The notes under the pieces were generated by a model, which saw only the letters and a program-made list of their open reading frames with translations, did no database searches and was not told the DNA's origin. Shown one piece after another: positions 11,895 through 23,216 of a stretch of 64,000 bases of DNA (position 1 is the first letter of the stretch; the number at the start of each line of letters is the position of its first letter). Source of the stretch: Phoma sp. XZ068 (lineage: Eukaryota > Ascomycota > Dothideomycetes > Pleosporales > Didymellaceae); NCBI GenBank assembly GCA_004835665.1, contig RBKR01000003.1, forward strand, positions 2,046,001 through 2,110,000, given 5' to 3'. A program made the position numbers and the translations under genes.

Positions 11895-12146
11895 ATGGCT
11901 CCTTCAATGTTTCTGCTTACTGCAATTACTTTTACCCTTGCTAGTCCTGCCCTCGCAGGGCCCGTTTCCTACGGAGTATGACAGACAGGCTGCGCTGCAG
12001 TCGTCATGGCATGTTACTCCGCAGCCGGCTGCACCTGGGGAGCTACCGCTGGCGCTTCCACGCCTGCTACGATCCTTGCCTGCAATAGCGCTTTCGGGAC
12101 TTGTCAGGCTGCATTTGCTGCTGTACTTCTCACTCCGGTGCCTTAA
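11895..12146 (+). pseudogene. Small cysteine-rich secreted protein, interrupted by one stop codon
   Basis: An 83-codon frame with a typical signal peptide of about 22 residues ending PALAGPVSYG. It matches, from memory of the family, a widespread ascomycete small secreted protein with the pattern C-QTGCAAVVMACY followed by TWGAT and ACNSAFGTCQ. An in-frame TGA at 11979-11981 stands where the family has its first cysteine. The rest stays open to TAA at 12144-12146. No intron long enough can remove the stop; the only GT...AG pair around it spans 27 bases. Two other positions differ from what I remember of the family: a Cys in AAGCTWG, and a Phe near the end in CQAAF. The function of the family is unknown to me. 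Either a recent pseudogene or a stop readthrough case; the former is more likely. Confidence 0.75.
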
Positions 12147-13551
12147 AAGGTTCGAGGAATGGCGTACGTTGATTTGCCTCTGTCCATCTTGAAGTTGTTT
12201 TTAGTTTCCTTGACAAATAGGGGCCAAACTAAGAACTATTCATAAGGGAGCTTGACTTATCTAGAAGCTGGCTTGACGTTTCTATAGGTATATCTTACGA
12301 GAGCAGAGCGAGCATGTAGCGAGAGCATGTCACTCTAAATTCAATGCCATATCAACTGTTGGTCTATCGCAAGGCATGTCGTGTGGTACCGTGGAGCCGC
12401 CACCGCAACAACTACGACTGGCCTCGGGACATTGCCGTTTTTCACTCCAAGCAGAACGCGCTGCATTACGACCTGGTTTGCTGTATTCGTGATAGGACGG
12501 ACTTGCAGGCTGATTCAACGAGCGTGATAATGCGCCTAGCATATGGCTGGATTGCAAGGTCAAAGGCGGAACAGCCATCATCGAAATTGCGTTTTTGTAA
12601 TTACCTTTTACCGTGGCGTGAGCTTCTTAGGGCTCGGATTCACAATAGCGCTTGAGAAGATGGATGAGGTTTCCATGAATTAAAATTGCAATACAGACAA
12701 AGACTTATGTGCCATAAGCGAGAGACGATAGGTGATGTGCTGCGAGTGAGAGAAAACCGCCAACAACAAGGGTGAAGGACACTGACGACGCTGATCACCA
12801 AGTCGAGCGTGGCTGCGCATCTCAGTTGCAACCCCGCGTGCGATGCGACCGCGTCGTCTTACTCAAGGCAGGCATCTTCTCCAACTTCCACCGGCGAGGA
12901 CATCGCTCGCCGATTCGCCGCTGCAGGGTGCTACACGCATTGTGGACGTCAGATACGCTTGGTTGTGGCACGATGCAAACGCTGGGTCTTTAACTTTAAG
13001 CTGCCGCTCACACATGGCCTATTCTTAGTGACACCCGCGAGTGGGTAATCTCCCGTTTCTGTTCACGACGCCCACACGCACGCACGTAAACACCCTCGCA
13101 TGGCCATTGCCCGGCAGTGTTGTCTCTGCTTCTGCGCTTGTCACGGTCAAGTTACGCGATTGGCTTCCTAAGGGACTACACTCACCCTGTCCATCCTGTC
13201 TGGGCGTTGCGGCTGCGCAACGCTGATCCATCGCGCACCGATTCCGCCCATGCTGTCCCGTGAACGCGATACGCATACGAACAACATTGACCGGGCGCTG
13301 GCTCTATCCAGCAGAAGGACGTCCAATTAGCGGGAATTGAGAGCGACTTGGGAAGCGCCAGTATGAGTGAGTCGAAGGAAGAATGCAATTATACCCGCTG
13401 TCCGATTGCGCCGGCGTACACCTGTCGATAAGAAAGTTCTATTGAACATATCTTTGCCCATGCTATCTGATGTAAACCAGACTCAGGATACTTTGATGTG
13501 GTTTTGGCAGTCAGCTTATGGTGTCCGTGTTACGGTAACCTCTTCTTCCCC
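12147..13551. other. Intergenic, no gene recognised
   Basis: A plus-strand frame at about 12800-13050 contains several cysteines (CNPACD, GCYTHC) but has no start, signal or domain that I can support. Otherwise nothing is recognised. Confidence 0.5.
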
Positions 13552-14664
13552 CTATTCTTCTTCCTTATCATGCCAATATCCTTGTCTCCAATCCCTTTGC
13601 CTTTCTCTGTTACTATACAAGGCTTGATCAAAGCCTCCCTTGTAAGTCGACTCCTGAAATGCTCTCAACCTGATTTGATAGTCGTAGGCTTTATTATATC
13701 CGTCGCCTCTGTAGTAAGGCCGCAGCCCAACGTTGCCATATCGAGTATCGGACCTGTACTCGGTTGGCTTTTCAGAAAGTTCCTTGTCACATTCCGTACA
13801 GTCACAGAACCATGGCCCTTCCTTGATGCGTCGCACGAATGGATATAGCTTTTTCTGGTCTAGGTATAGCACCAAATCCACCAAATTGTGCTGCGTGCAT
13901 CGAAGGGCATCGTCTTTGTGTTCTGCCCGCGCCTTGCGAGCGATGACGAGATCGTCAATCCACTGGCAAAAATAGGCCATCGGCTCTTTGAAGTTTTCCT
14001 CCCACTCCCGGAGAAAGCTGTCAAAGCCCTTTACTGCAGTATCTGCCGGTAACTCTTGCTGGTCTTTGACGTCCACAAGCATGCGTTCCGAGACGAGTAC
14101 ACGCGAGCCAGGCCAGACGCCGACATTGTCTCCATCATATCCTCGCCGCCTATCAAATTCCTCATCAACGCGCAATACGAGGGAAGCAACCTTTCTCAGC
14201 TTCGGATCGTCAGTGAATGTGAGAAATTGGGCTCTCGTCTTCAAGATATGCGTCCAAGCAAGAAACTGAGCGAACTTGAAACACGTGTACTGCTTGATAT
14301 CCTGAAGACCCTCTCTCGACTCAAGATGCGCTTTGCTGATAGGGTACTCGCACAGTTCGTAGAGGCGAGCTTGGAGCTCGTATGCAGCAACCAAAAGCGG
14401 CTGTCCATATTTTGTCACCAGGGCTGCCGACTCTTTCTGCTCATCTTGTGCTCTTTTTAAACCATCGTATTTGTGGTTCAGCTTTTGGGCCTCTTCCTGT
14501 AGCCGACTGGTTGCTACTTCGGATCTGCTCTGGAGCTCCTTGGTCGCCTTCTGGGACTTTTTCTGAAGCCTCGCAGTTGAGAAGTGATTGGCGATGGCGA
14601 CAACAACGGTACCGAACAGGGAGATGATCGCGAGAACGATGGAGGCAATCGTGGCCACGTCCAT
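13552..14664 (-). CDS. Conserved-looking fungal protein with N-terminal membrane helix and coiled coil
   Basis: A single-exon gene of 370 residues when started at the ATG at 14664; the open frame extends 26 codons further but without ATG. Residues 5-27 form one strongly hydrophobic helix (IASIVLAIISLFGTVVVAIA). A charged heptad-like region to about residue 75 (QKKSQKATKELQSRSEV, EEAQKLNHKYDGLK) probably forms a coiled coil. The remainder is helical and soluble, with a CDCTECD cysteine cluster near residue 300 and a Tyr/Arg-rich tail. I recognise the type as a recurrent hypothetical protein of filamentous fungi but can assign no function. The arrangement suggests a membrane-anchored scaffold. 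No lesions are seen. Confidence 0.75.
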   Translation of the reverse strand: MDVATIASIVLAIISLFGTVVVAIANHFSTARLQKKSQKATKELQSRSEVATSRLQEEAQKLNHKYDGLKRAQDEQKESAALVTKYGQPLLVAAYELQARLYELCEYPISKAHLESREGLQDIKQYTCFKFAQFLAWTHILKTRAQFLTFTDDPKLRKVASLVLRVDEEFDRRRGYDGDNVGVWPGSRVLVSERMLVDVKDQQELPADTAVKGFDSFLREWEENFKEPMAYFCQWIDDLVIARKARAEHKDDALRCTQHNLVDLVLYLDQKKLYPFVRRIKEGPWFCDCTECDKELSEKPTEYRSDTRYGNVGLRPYYRGDGYNKAYDYQIRLRAFQESTYKGGFDQALYSNRERQRDWRQGYWHDKEEE

Positions 14665-17045
14665 GCTGTAAATTTGCACGAGAATCTCTCGTGGGCGTAC
14701 CCCAGAGCGACAGCGAATGGAGGGGGTGTTGAAGCGCGTCAAGGATCAGCGCGGATATCTGCGTTTTATCGTCTACTGCCTCAGCTCTGTCCACTATCAG
14801 ACGTCTAGATCCCCGAAGACCAAGACTCTCATGCATATAAACGTAAATTTGGGCATTAGCACGATGATTTTCTGGGCTCCTAGCTTACCACAACAGCCTT
14901 AGCTATCATGAAGAGAGATCCAAAGATGATCTGTGCGGCAACTTTGCTCGTAGTTTGAGTCTGGTTTAGGAATAGCGTTCTCGCCAAAGCGATCATCGAT
15001 GATCAGAGCTGGTTAGCTTCCTGCAGTCGCGGCCGCCCATGCTGAGCACTATAGAGCCTTCGTTAAAAGTGTTAAGATATACGGCGATATCTGAGGCTAT
15101 GTCCGCTAGGCAACGCCACTTTGCGGTTCAACACGCCGATCCCTTAGTCGCGCCGAAGCTTTTGGGCAAACCTCTCGACAACCCAATATGGCCATACACA
15201 ATCGTGTATCAAGACACCTGCTCAGATTGATTGGGTTGATCTGGAATGATTGATATGGTTCAGTCCTACTCGGTTTCAACCGCATACTGCGCAGCCATGC
15301 CCGGCGTGACAGGCGTTGCAGACAGCTGACGCGGCGAACGCCCACAGGTTGATCTGCCCCGCACCGCTTCATCTCAAATAACCATATGTCCCTAGAAAGT
15401 CGCCTTTCCCCATGATATCTAATTATAATTGCCGACTCATTTGGGCAATGGTTACACTGACTGAATACTATGCTTTTAGGCTCGTAAGGGCGCGTTTTCC
15501 GGTGGTTTACAGCTGTAATACCTCCAGTCCCCCTACTCCCTTTTCCCAGCTCCCAGCTCCCAGCTCCCAGCTGTCATCTACACGCCTCCAATCCCTCTTT
15601 TTCCCCAAGAACTAGATCTACCCTACATAATTGATCCATTTGGTGGCTACCTGTGGCGTGCTCAGGACAGCCTGGTCCTTGTGCGTTATGCAGCGGATGA
15701 GGATGTGGGTAACAGTCTGCCTTCATTCTCCACACTCGCAGTGAGGGCTGGTCACCCCGGGCGGCTGTTCAGGCGAAGAGAAAGCCGTCGATTTCAATCC
15801 CCTCGGTCCGCAGCTGCACCGGCAGCGCGCTCTCCCGCTTCGTAAGCCCCTCGTGCAGCTGGGGTACCTACTTGGTGGGTCAGCGGACATCGAGTTGAAT
15901 AGATGATGAGGCTTTCAACTTTTCTATTTTTATCTGTCGTGTCTCTCCCTCGCCTCCTCATCTGTCTGGTCCATGTGCATGTGCTGGATCTTGTCGCGAG
16001 GGCGAACGATAAACCATGGGATCTGATCCTGCATCTCAAAGCCTTGATCTCGCTTATCCAGTATGGTTCCACCAGAGCTGACGTGTCTGCCTGGTGTAAT
16101 AAGTTGTGTTGTGTCTATTTGCAAACCTGCAGTGCTTGCAATGTCGGTTTCGAGAGCAGTCTGGTGACGACATCTGCGTTTTGCTTCCATATCTGCTGTT
16201 CGACGGACATGAGGAACGTCGTTAGGTCATGCCCAAGCTTTGGGATGGCTTTGAATGCGCTGATGCTTATAACAGTGCCGAGAACGTGCAATGTCGACAA
16301 CACATTTCTAAGTGAGAACCAAATAAGGTTTGTGTTGGGATGCATTCGGTACCCAGATCGAAGCGTTGCACGCGAGTGCAATCAGGCACAGTGCGAACAA
16401 GTGGTGTCTCTCGATCTTTCACCGGTTGCCTTCCTACATAATCTTCGCGTGTGGCCTGCAAGCCGTACTGCGGCTCTCTCCCTGATGTATCTGTATCCTA
16501 AATCTAATCAACCCATGCGCCTACGAGGCTGTCCCAAGAACCCTGAGATGCCAAGGACGCTCAGGGTCCCTGCAGCTGTCCCGGGGATCCTGAAGCGCCT
16601 AGGACGATGCTTCTGAGTGAACTCTCCTAGGACGCTCATGTGTTTAGGAAGGGTGCTGTCATGGTACTAGTGCGTACCAGGACAGGCGATCGGGACCAAG
16701 CGCCAGGAACTAACGCCTGTACCTAATACTGCGATCACATACGTGACAGGTTACCAACGCGTTATCCCGGAACCAACGTTTGTCTCAGTACAGATGCTGA
16801 GGCCCGGTTTTGAGGTCCCGAAAATTATCAAGCATAAGAGTCTTAGTGGACGTGGCTTTGAGAATAGGTTCGAAAGAGAGAAGGTAGACAAGAAAGGGGA
16901 GAGAAGGCAACAAGAGAGTTTTCATGACGATAAAGGTGATTTTATGTGAGGGGATATTTGAAGCAAATGACAAATACTCTTACATTGATTAAAGCTATGT
17001 CGTTACGCTAATTTCAGACCGTAATTTTGAAAATAAACATTTCAG
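14665..17045. other. Interval without a supported gene
   Basis: About 2.4 kb. A 237-codon plus-strand frame (15903-16616) and overlapping minus-strand frames (15930-16381) lack domains and contradict each other. The minus strand has helix-like stretches and could be the debris of a decayed gene. A short CCCAGCT tandem repeat lies inside. Confidence 0.45.
15545..15572. repeat. CCCAGCT x4 tandem microsatellite
   Basis: Four perfect head-to-tail copies of the 7-mer CCCAGCT, with no unit interrupted. Confidence 0.9.
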
Positions 17046-18256
17046 TCAATCATCGCCATCGTAGCGTGCTAATGCGATTTGTTTCCATTCTTCCCATTCC
17101 AATCCCCGATCGATATTAACTGCCTCCCTCAAACCTTTGAAAAGGCCAAGAAATCCATTCCAACCAGCAAGGTCATATCCGCAACAGAACGCAAACCGAT
17201 GCTGCAATCGCCCGTCTCTTACATTCTGTGCTAGACTTGATTCGCCTTTCTTCTCAAATATCTCAGCCAGCAACCTCTCCTCTTCTCCTAATGTGTTGAG
17301 GCCATTGTAGAACTCGTTCACTGTCCTATAGGTGAATTGAAAGCTATCGCTTCTGGGGCAGTGTAAGCCCACTCCCAGTCGATTATAGCGGTGATGTTGT
17401 AGTCCTTGTCAACGAGGATGTGGTCGCCCTTGTCATCGGCATGCTTTAGGAAGAAATGTTGGCCTGGGTTGTCTTGATTGGGAAGAACCGAAGGAATAAG
17501 GTCAAGGAGAAACCGGTGAATAAGATACGCGTCGATAGAATTCTGGGAGTACATCTCTTCTCGTATAATCAAGTCTAGTATAAGCCTGACTGAAGAAGTA
17601 TGGTACTCCTGGAGTGAAGAATAAGGGCCAAGGGGCGACATCTGAGACCCATTGAAATCCGTTAGAGATTCACGAGTAAATACTCCAATACGACAAGGAT
17701 TAGAAGTACTGAGACATCCCATTTTGTCGAACGGATATTTTCGAAGCTCAATGAAGATATTTGCAAGCTGTTCCACGATGTTACGTCGTTGCTCAGTAGA
17801 AGCAATCAACCATCGTAGTGACCTGCCCGCCATCCTTTCAACTAGCATATAGCCAACGCCGACCGGATTATTGTAGCTTTCTAGAGCAAAGTCAAATACC
17901 TTTGGAGTGGGTATCGAGACTTCATCGAGGAATTTCATAGTGGCGAATTCGCTCTTGAAGATGTGGTCTCGTAAAGGGGGCGGGGGGGATGTTGCATTGA
18001 AACGGCGAATCCGTGCGATCCAAACAACGCCATCCTCGAACACAATGTCGATGTGATAATTCATACCACCCATGACAGAGCTTTGTCTGGTTTTATCATA
18101 TTGAAACGCAGGTATAGAACAACAGATCCCGTTCCGTAGCTCACTCGCACGTGCGGCCAGGGCTTCTTTGTTGATCTTTCGGAACAAAGTTTCCATCTCC
18201 CGTTTCTCAGCTTCCCGGGCAGCGGGATTATAGTGTCTTGCATCCTGCTGAAGCAT
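17046..18256 (-). pseudogene. APH-type phosphotransferase gene with a frameshift
   Basis: Related to fungal aminoglycoside-phosphotransferase/choline-kinase-fold proteins. From the ATG at 18256 (or 18196) the frame runs through the N-lobe (GGMNYHIDIVFEDGVVWIARI), the hinge (YMLVERMAGRSL) and the catalytic loop HADDKGDHILVD. The metal-binding IIDWEWAYTAP follows, then a stop just after AFNSPIG near 17318. The C-terminal helices (EFYNGLNTLGEEERLL to RLQHRFAFCCGYDLAGWNGF and the end at 17046) continue in another frame. The switch falls at about 17320-17335 and no intron with GT-AG borders removes it without deleting conserved residues. Catalytic residues are otherwise intact, so this is either a young pseudogene or one sequencing indel. 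The natural substrate of these fungal proteins is unknown. Confidence 0.75.
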
Positions 18257-20061
18257 TAGACGTATTGACAGTGTCACAGTAGAGGTTGGGGACAGACCTC
18301 CCAGGGAGGGCATTGATGCAAAGGAGCTTGGAGATGTGAGGAGCAAAGGTGACGATTACAAAGAATGCAGTCACTGTTGCGGACTGCAGGTTTTGGGCAA
18401 CCCCCAAAGTTACATGTCCACAATGGCATTGTGGAGAGATTAGACAAAAGGCAATTGTGACATCGATTTTGGCAAGCGTCTTTGAAAAGTTCAGTCGACA
18501 ATGATAAAACGATGGAAGTTGGCAAAGTTTTAGATCCTTGGCGACCTTGACCAATACTTCAACGGCGGTCTGCAATTAAGTGGAGCTCTTACGCAAAGAC
18601 ACCAGCCGTCATGTATTACTACCTAGGTAGGCTATAAACTATACTATTGCAAAGACCTTAGAGTCTGTCTTAATTGACAGAAAACCAGCTCGTATCTAAC
18701 AATAGCTTCCCCCCCCCCCCCCCCAAATCACCTACTTCAGGATGCTGCGCGTAAAACGGACTAAAGACCCCCTCACCGCCTAACTAGAAGAAGTCACTGT
18801 GACAGAGAACAGGCGAAAATAAGGTCAGAAATAATGACAACACCTCTGCTAATTGATGGATAATGCACTGTTGACGCGTTCCAGAGCTAGATAGACAGGT
18901 TAGATGTTAATTACCTTGGCTGCATATACCCTTGCTTATCGGGGTGCACGTTAACCATTGCCCACCAAAATGGCTTACCTCCGCACACACGAATTATTGC
19001 TGGTTTAGTGTGGATGGACGATATTCTCACCGGTTCTAATAGGCTGTTCGGACAGATGAGATTCTTGGAAGACAAGGCCTCATGTTCATATCTATGAGAG
19101 AATCCTGCTGGGTTGAGCCGCAGCTTTTTATGTTGGCTGCGATGTAACGCCGGCTCCAACCGACTTCCAGTGCACAGCCTACAGCATATCAGGTGCAATT
19201 GGGAATAATTTCTCTAGTCTAGCAAACTTTGGTAAATGAAAATAAACAAGAAAAATCACAGACCCATATATTCTTTTAGCAGGGTCAGGCTCAAAGATTG
19301 CTGGTTGACACTGTCCAAAATCATACAATGCGAGAATGGTATCAGACTCCGAATCGGCATTACCACATACGTTAGAGTCATGACCTCCACTACTTTCCTG
19401 ACCGATATCATCGTTTCTAGTTGATACGCCGTCATTGTTCATTGTGTATGACCATCCCATACGGGCTTAAAACGCCCGAAGTATAGGTGGTTGTCAAAAG
19501 ATGTGGACTCCCCCTACCATAACATGACAAGAAGAGCAGGTGGGTCTCAAGGTATATGAAAAGATCTGATTGGGTGAGTGTATCTGGTTTACAGTGTATG
19601 CGACCCAACCTGTTGATTCACAACTGTACCAAGTACGTATCACCTATGAAAGAGCGATGATACATCCAACCCACTTGCTGCGTCATGGAATGGGGGTTCT
19701 ACATCTTTTGACAATCATAATGCATCCCCTGTAATGCACTCATGCAATGAAGGTAGGGGTCAGATATGAGTGAAACTGAGTCAGTCTTCAGAAGAAATGC
19801 ATCCCTAACTTTTGAACTCAGCTTCATGGGCGGCCCGAGAAGGCAGATGGTGAGATAACGGTAGCGATTCGCAGCATCGGATGAGGCATGCTGACAGTAT
19901 ATTCGAGGTGTGTAGGAGTAGGTAATATGAGGGGTTGATCTTGAACCACTCAGTAGACATGAGTATAATAGCCCGGATGTGACACATTGCTCATATGTAA
20001 GCTCATTCCATTGCATAATCAGCCTACGTGGATAGCAATCATGTAAGAGAACTCGAGTCCG
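18257..20061. other. Intergenic, no gene recognised
   Basis: 1.8 kb with short frames only. It contains the poly-C tract at 18709-18724 and the upstream side of the decayed polyketide synthase. Confidence 0.55.
18709..18724. repeat. Homopolymer of 16 cytosines
   Basis: An unbroken C16 run (TT-C16-AAATC) outside any recognised gene. Confidence 0.95.
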
Positions 20062-23000
20062 TTGACGCCAAAGCTGTCTCCTTCCTCTTCTCCAACTCCC
20101 TCCATCTCTACGACACAGTCTGGGCCAGATCTCGACGATGTGGCAAACATCGGGATGTCCTGCCGTACGGCTGGAGGCAATGACTCGCCCGAGAAACTTT
20201 GGAGATTCATCATGGACAAGATTGTTGCTTCTGGTGAAAATCCAAGCTGGCGTTGGGAGCCCTGAATCCGGCGAGATGTCCGCAACGCGAAAGTAGTTTC
20301 GATGACGATCTCTAAAGGTTATTTTATCAACGACTTGGAGAACTTTGATGCTGCCTTTTTCGGCATCTCCCCAAAAGAAGCCGAACAAATGGACCCTCAC
20401 CAAAGGCTCGGACTGGAGGTCACATGGGAAGCTCTCGAGGATGCAGGTCTGAATCCAAAATCGCTCTCTGGTTCCGATACAGCTGTGTAAATTGGAGTTG
20501 ACTCAGAAGACTACTCGAGGCTTCTCCTGGAAGACCTGCCTAATATTGAGGCATGGATGGGCATAGGCACCGCGGCGCACGGGATACCCAACAAGATCTC
20601 ATACCACCTTGACCTCATGGGCCCTAGTGAGGCAGTTGACGCTGCATGTGCGTCATCACTGGTCGCTGTAAATTTGGGCCGCCAAGCTATCCCTGCAGGA
20701 GAATCCAGAGTCGCCATTGTTGGGGGTGTGAATGTCTGATCGTCACCAGCGTTATTTCACATGCTTGGAGCTGCCGGTGCGCTGTAACCAGACGGTTTGT
20801 GTCTTTCGTTTGATGACGATGCCCATAGTCACGCAAGAGGAGAAGGTGCTGCCATTCTGATCCTCAAGAAACTGTCCCATGCCATTGTGGACGGTGATCA
20901 AGTCCTCGCTACAATTAAAGGAACCGCTCTCGCCCAAGACGCAAAACCAATGGCATAATGGCCCAAACGCCAAAGCCCAAGAGCTCGTTGCTGGCAGGCA
21001 CTCAAGCAGGCTGGCATCGATCCCTTGTCCGTAGGATATATCGAAGCTCATGCTACATCCACTTCCTTAGGCGACCTCACAGAAATATCTGCAATTTCGG
21101 CAGTATATGGAGCTGGGCACCCAAGCAATGCTCCTGCCATTATTGGCTCCATTAAACCCAATGTTGGCCATCTTGAGGCTGCTGCTGGCGCAATCAGCCT
21201 CGTCAAGGCAGTGATGGCTGTGAAGAAAGAGAAGGTTCCGCCTCAAAGGATATTGAACAGGATCAACACCAGGGTGGATTGGAAAAGCTCAGGGCTTCAC
21301 GTCGTCAGAGAGAGCACTGCCTGGAGCAATGTCGACGGTCCCCGCCGTGCTGCCATTTGCTCGTATGGCTACGGTGGTACTGTAGCTCATGCTATCATTG
21401 AGCAGTCGACACATCCATTCCTCACTGTACATGAGGACGATGGCAACCCTGCACTTTTATTACTCTCAGCTCCACAAGGAAAGCAAAGGCTTGCCATCCA
21501 AAGCGCAGCTCAAGCAGAATGGACATCTTCTGGCAAGAGCGAATCTTTTCGGGCTATCGCTACCACCTTGTCGCAACGTCGCGCCCACCATGACTTCCGT
21601 GCAGCCTTTGTTGTCTCCAGTCATAGCGAGGCCACAGAGTCGTTGAGAACTTTTTCCAAAGACATCGAAACAGAGTGGGCCTCTAAAGGCCGCGTTTTTG
21701 ACAGTAGTGTCAAGAAGGATGATGGTCTGGGTTTTCTCCGGGTACGGTGCGCAATGGGCAAACATGGGCAAGGAGCTCCTCGAGGATACGCGGTTCTATT
21801 GCACTGTGACTCCACTGGATCCAATCCTAAAGCAAGAGCTAGGGTATTCTGCGATCGACGGTCTGAGATCCGGCGTTTTCGAAGCTTTTGACGAGATACA
21901 AGTCCTCACCTACTTGGTCCAAGTAGGTCTTGGTCAGCTTCTGAAGTCCAAAGGGGCTTATCCTCAGGCGATCATTGGGAACTCTGTGGGAGAGATCGCT
22001 GCTTCCGTAACCGCTGGCTGCCTTACAATGGAAGAGGGTACGCTCATTGTAACAAGACGTGCCCGTCTCTATGCCCAAGTCAAGGGTTTAGGTGGGATGT
22101 ACCTGGTCAATCGGCCATATTCCGAGGTGTTGGCTGAGTTGACTGGTACAAAAGAAGTTGTAGCGGCCATATAATCCTCTCCGACCTCTTGCGTAGTTAG
22201 TGGAGCTATTGCACCTCTGACCGCTTACATCGAGAGTCTTAAATCTCGTGGCACCAGGGTCTTTCAAGTCCGGACAGACATAGCCTTTCACAGTCCGATG
22301 CTTGAAGGCCTAAGTAACGCGCTTGAGGATGCTCTCTCAGGCTCAATAACCCCCCGACAACCAGAAATCAGATTATACTCGACATCACAGGACGATCCTC
22401 GAGCAACAGTGTCACGAGATAGCAGCTACTGGGTCAAGAATATGGTTAGTCCCATCTGGCTGACTTCGGCAGTCAAAGCAGGCGTTGAGGACGATCACAG
22501 AATCTTCCTTGAAGTATCCACACATCTTATCGTGTCGCAATCGATCGAGGAGACCTTGGAGCATACGGGATTAAGTGACGTCGTTACTACACCTACGATG
22601 CGAAAAGGCCAACCCGCCAACAGGAGCATCCTCTATGCCATTGCTCAACTACACATAAAGGGCGTGAATATCGACTACGCAGCTTTCCTAGGTCGTCAGT
22701 GGTCCACCGAAGTACCTAAGTTTCAGTGGAGCCAGAAGTCATTCTGGAAAGAAGTATCATCGGGTTCCACTGGCGCGAATCTTTTATATGACGTTGACAC
22801 GCACACCATGCTTGGGCATCGCACGGCTATCTCTGGCGCAGATACGACTGTTTTCACTACGACCATTGAAGAGAGCACCAAGCCTTTCCCTCTGCCTCGT
22901 CGATTGCATAGCAAGAACATCATCCCTGCTGCGGTCTATGTGAACACATTCTACCACGCTACCGGAGCTACCACATTTTCAGACATGGAGCTGAAGATAC

Positions 23001-23140
23001 CCCTAGCGGTGACCAACGACTCTCGTAACGTACAGGTATTAGTTCAGGGTGATAACGTCAAGGTTAGCTCGCGGCTCAATTCTTCTGACGACCGCATGAA
23101 AAGGAGAGCTTTACTAAAGCGACGCCTAATACAGGCGTGA
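20062..23140 (+). pseudogene. Decayed, truncated partially reducing polyketide synthase (6-MSA-synthase type)
   Basis: Module order KS-AT-DH (thioester-hydrolase type) is visible, and similarity by memory is to fungal 6-methylsalicylate/mellein-type synthases. KS: start ANIGMSCRTAGG, active-site Cys in DAACASSLVA (Cys codon 20647-20649), then His motifs IEAHATST and IKPNVGHLEAAAG. AT: VFSGYGAQW and a nucleophile motif reading GNSVGE instead of GHSxG (21977-21991). DH: LGHRTAISG and HSKNIIPAA near 22800-22930. Breaks: TGA at 20263-20265, TAA at 20488-20490, TGA near 20737, TAA at 20785-20787, a scrambled frame at 20940-21000, a frameshift near 21720 and TAA at 22172-22174. The similarity ends at 23140; ketoreductase and acyl-carrier domains are absent downstream. 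Only the 22172 stop fits a simple CAA-to-TAA change, so ordinary drift rather than RIP seems to dominate. No tailoring genes flank it. Confidence 0.88.
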
Positions 23141-23216
23141 TGTGTCAACTCGTTCCAACATCTAGACTCTTATTTTCTTGTTCTTCTATACTATCTAAGC
23201 GCGAATCTATTCTACT

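Noticed and set aside
11707..12192. 161-codon frame across the small secreted pseudogene
   Set aside because: A different frame of the same DNA; the secreted-protein frame has a clear signal peptide and family pattern.
15903..16616. 237-codon plus-strand frame
   Set aside because: No domain, no believable signal or intron structure. The opposite strand is equally open, so I could not support either as a gene.
19699..20403. 234-codon minus-strand frame
   Set aside because: Overlaps antisense the recognisable start of the polyketide synthase remnant and has no domain.
20062..23140. Polyketide synthase decay explained by RIP
   Set aside because: Most stops and the AT motif change are not C-to-T or G-to-A, and local GC content is normal. 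Only the stop at 22172 fits.
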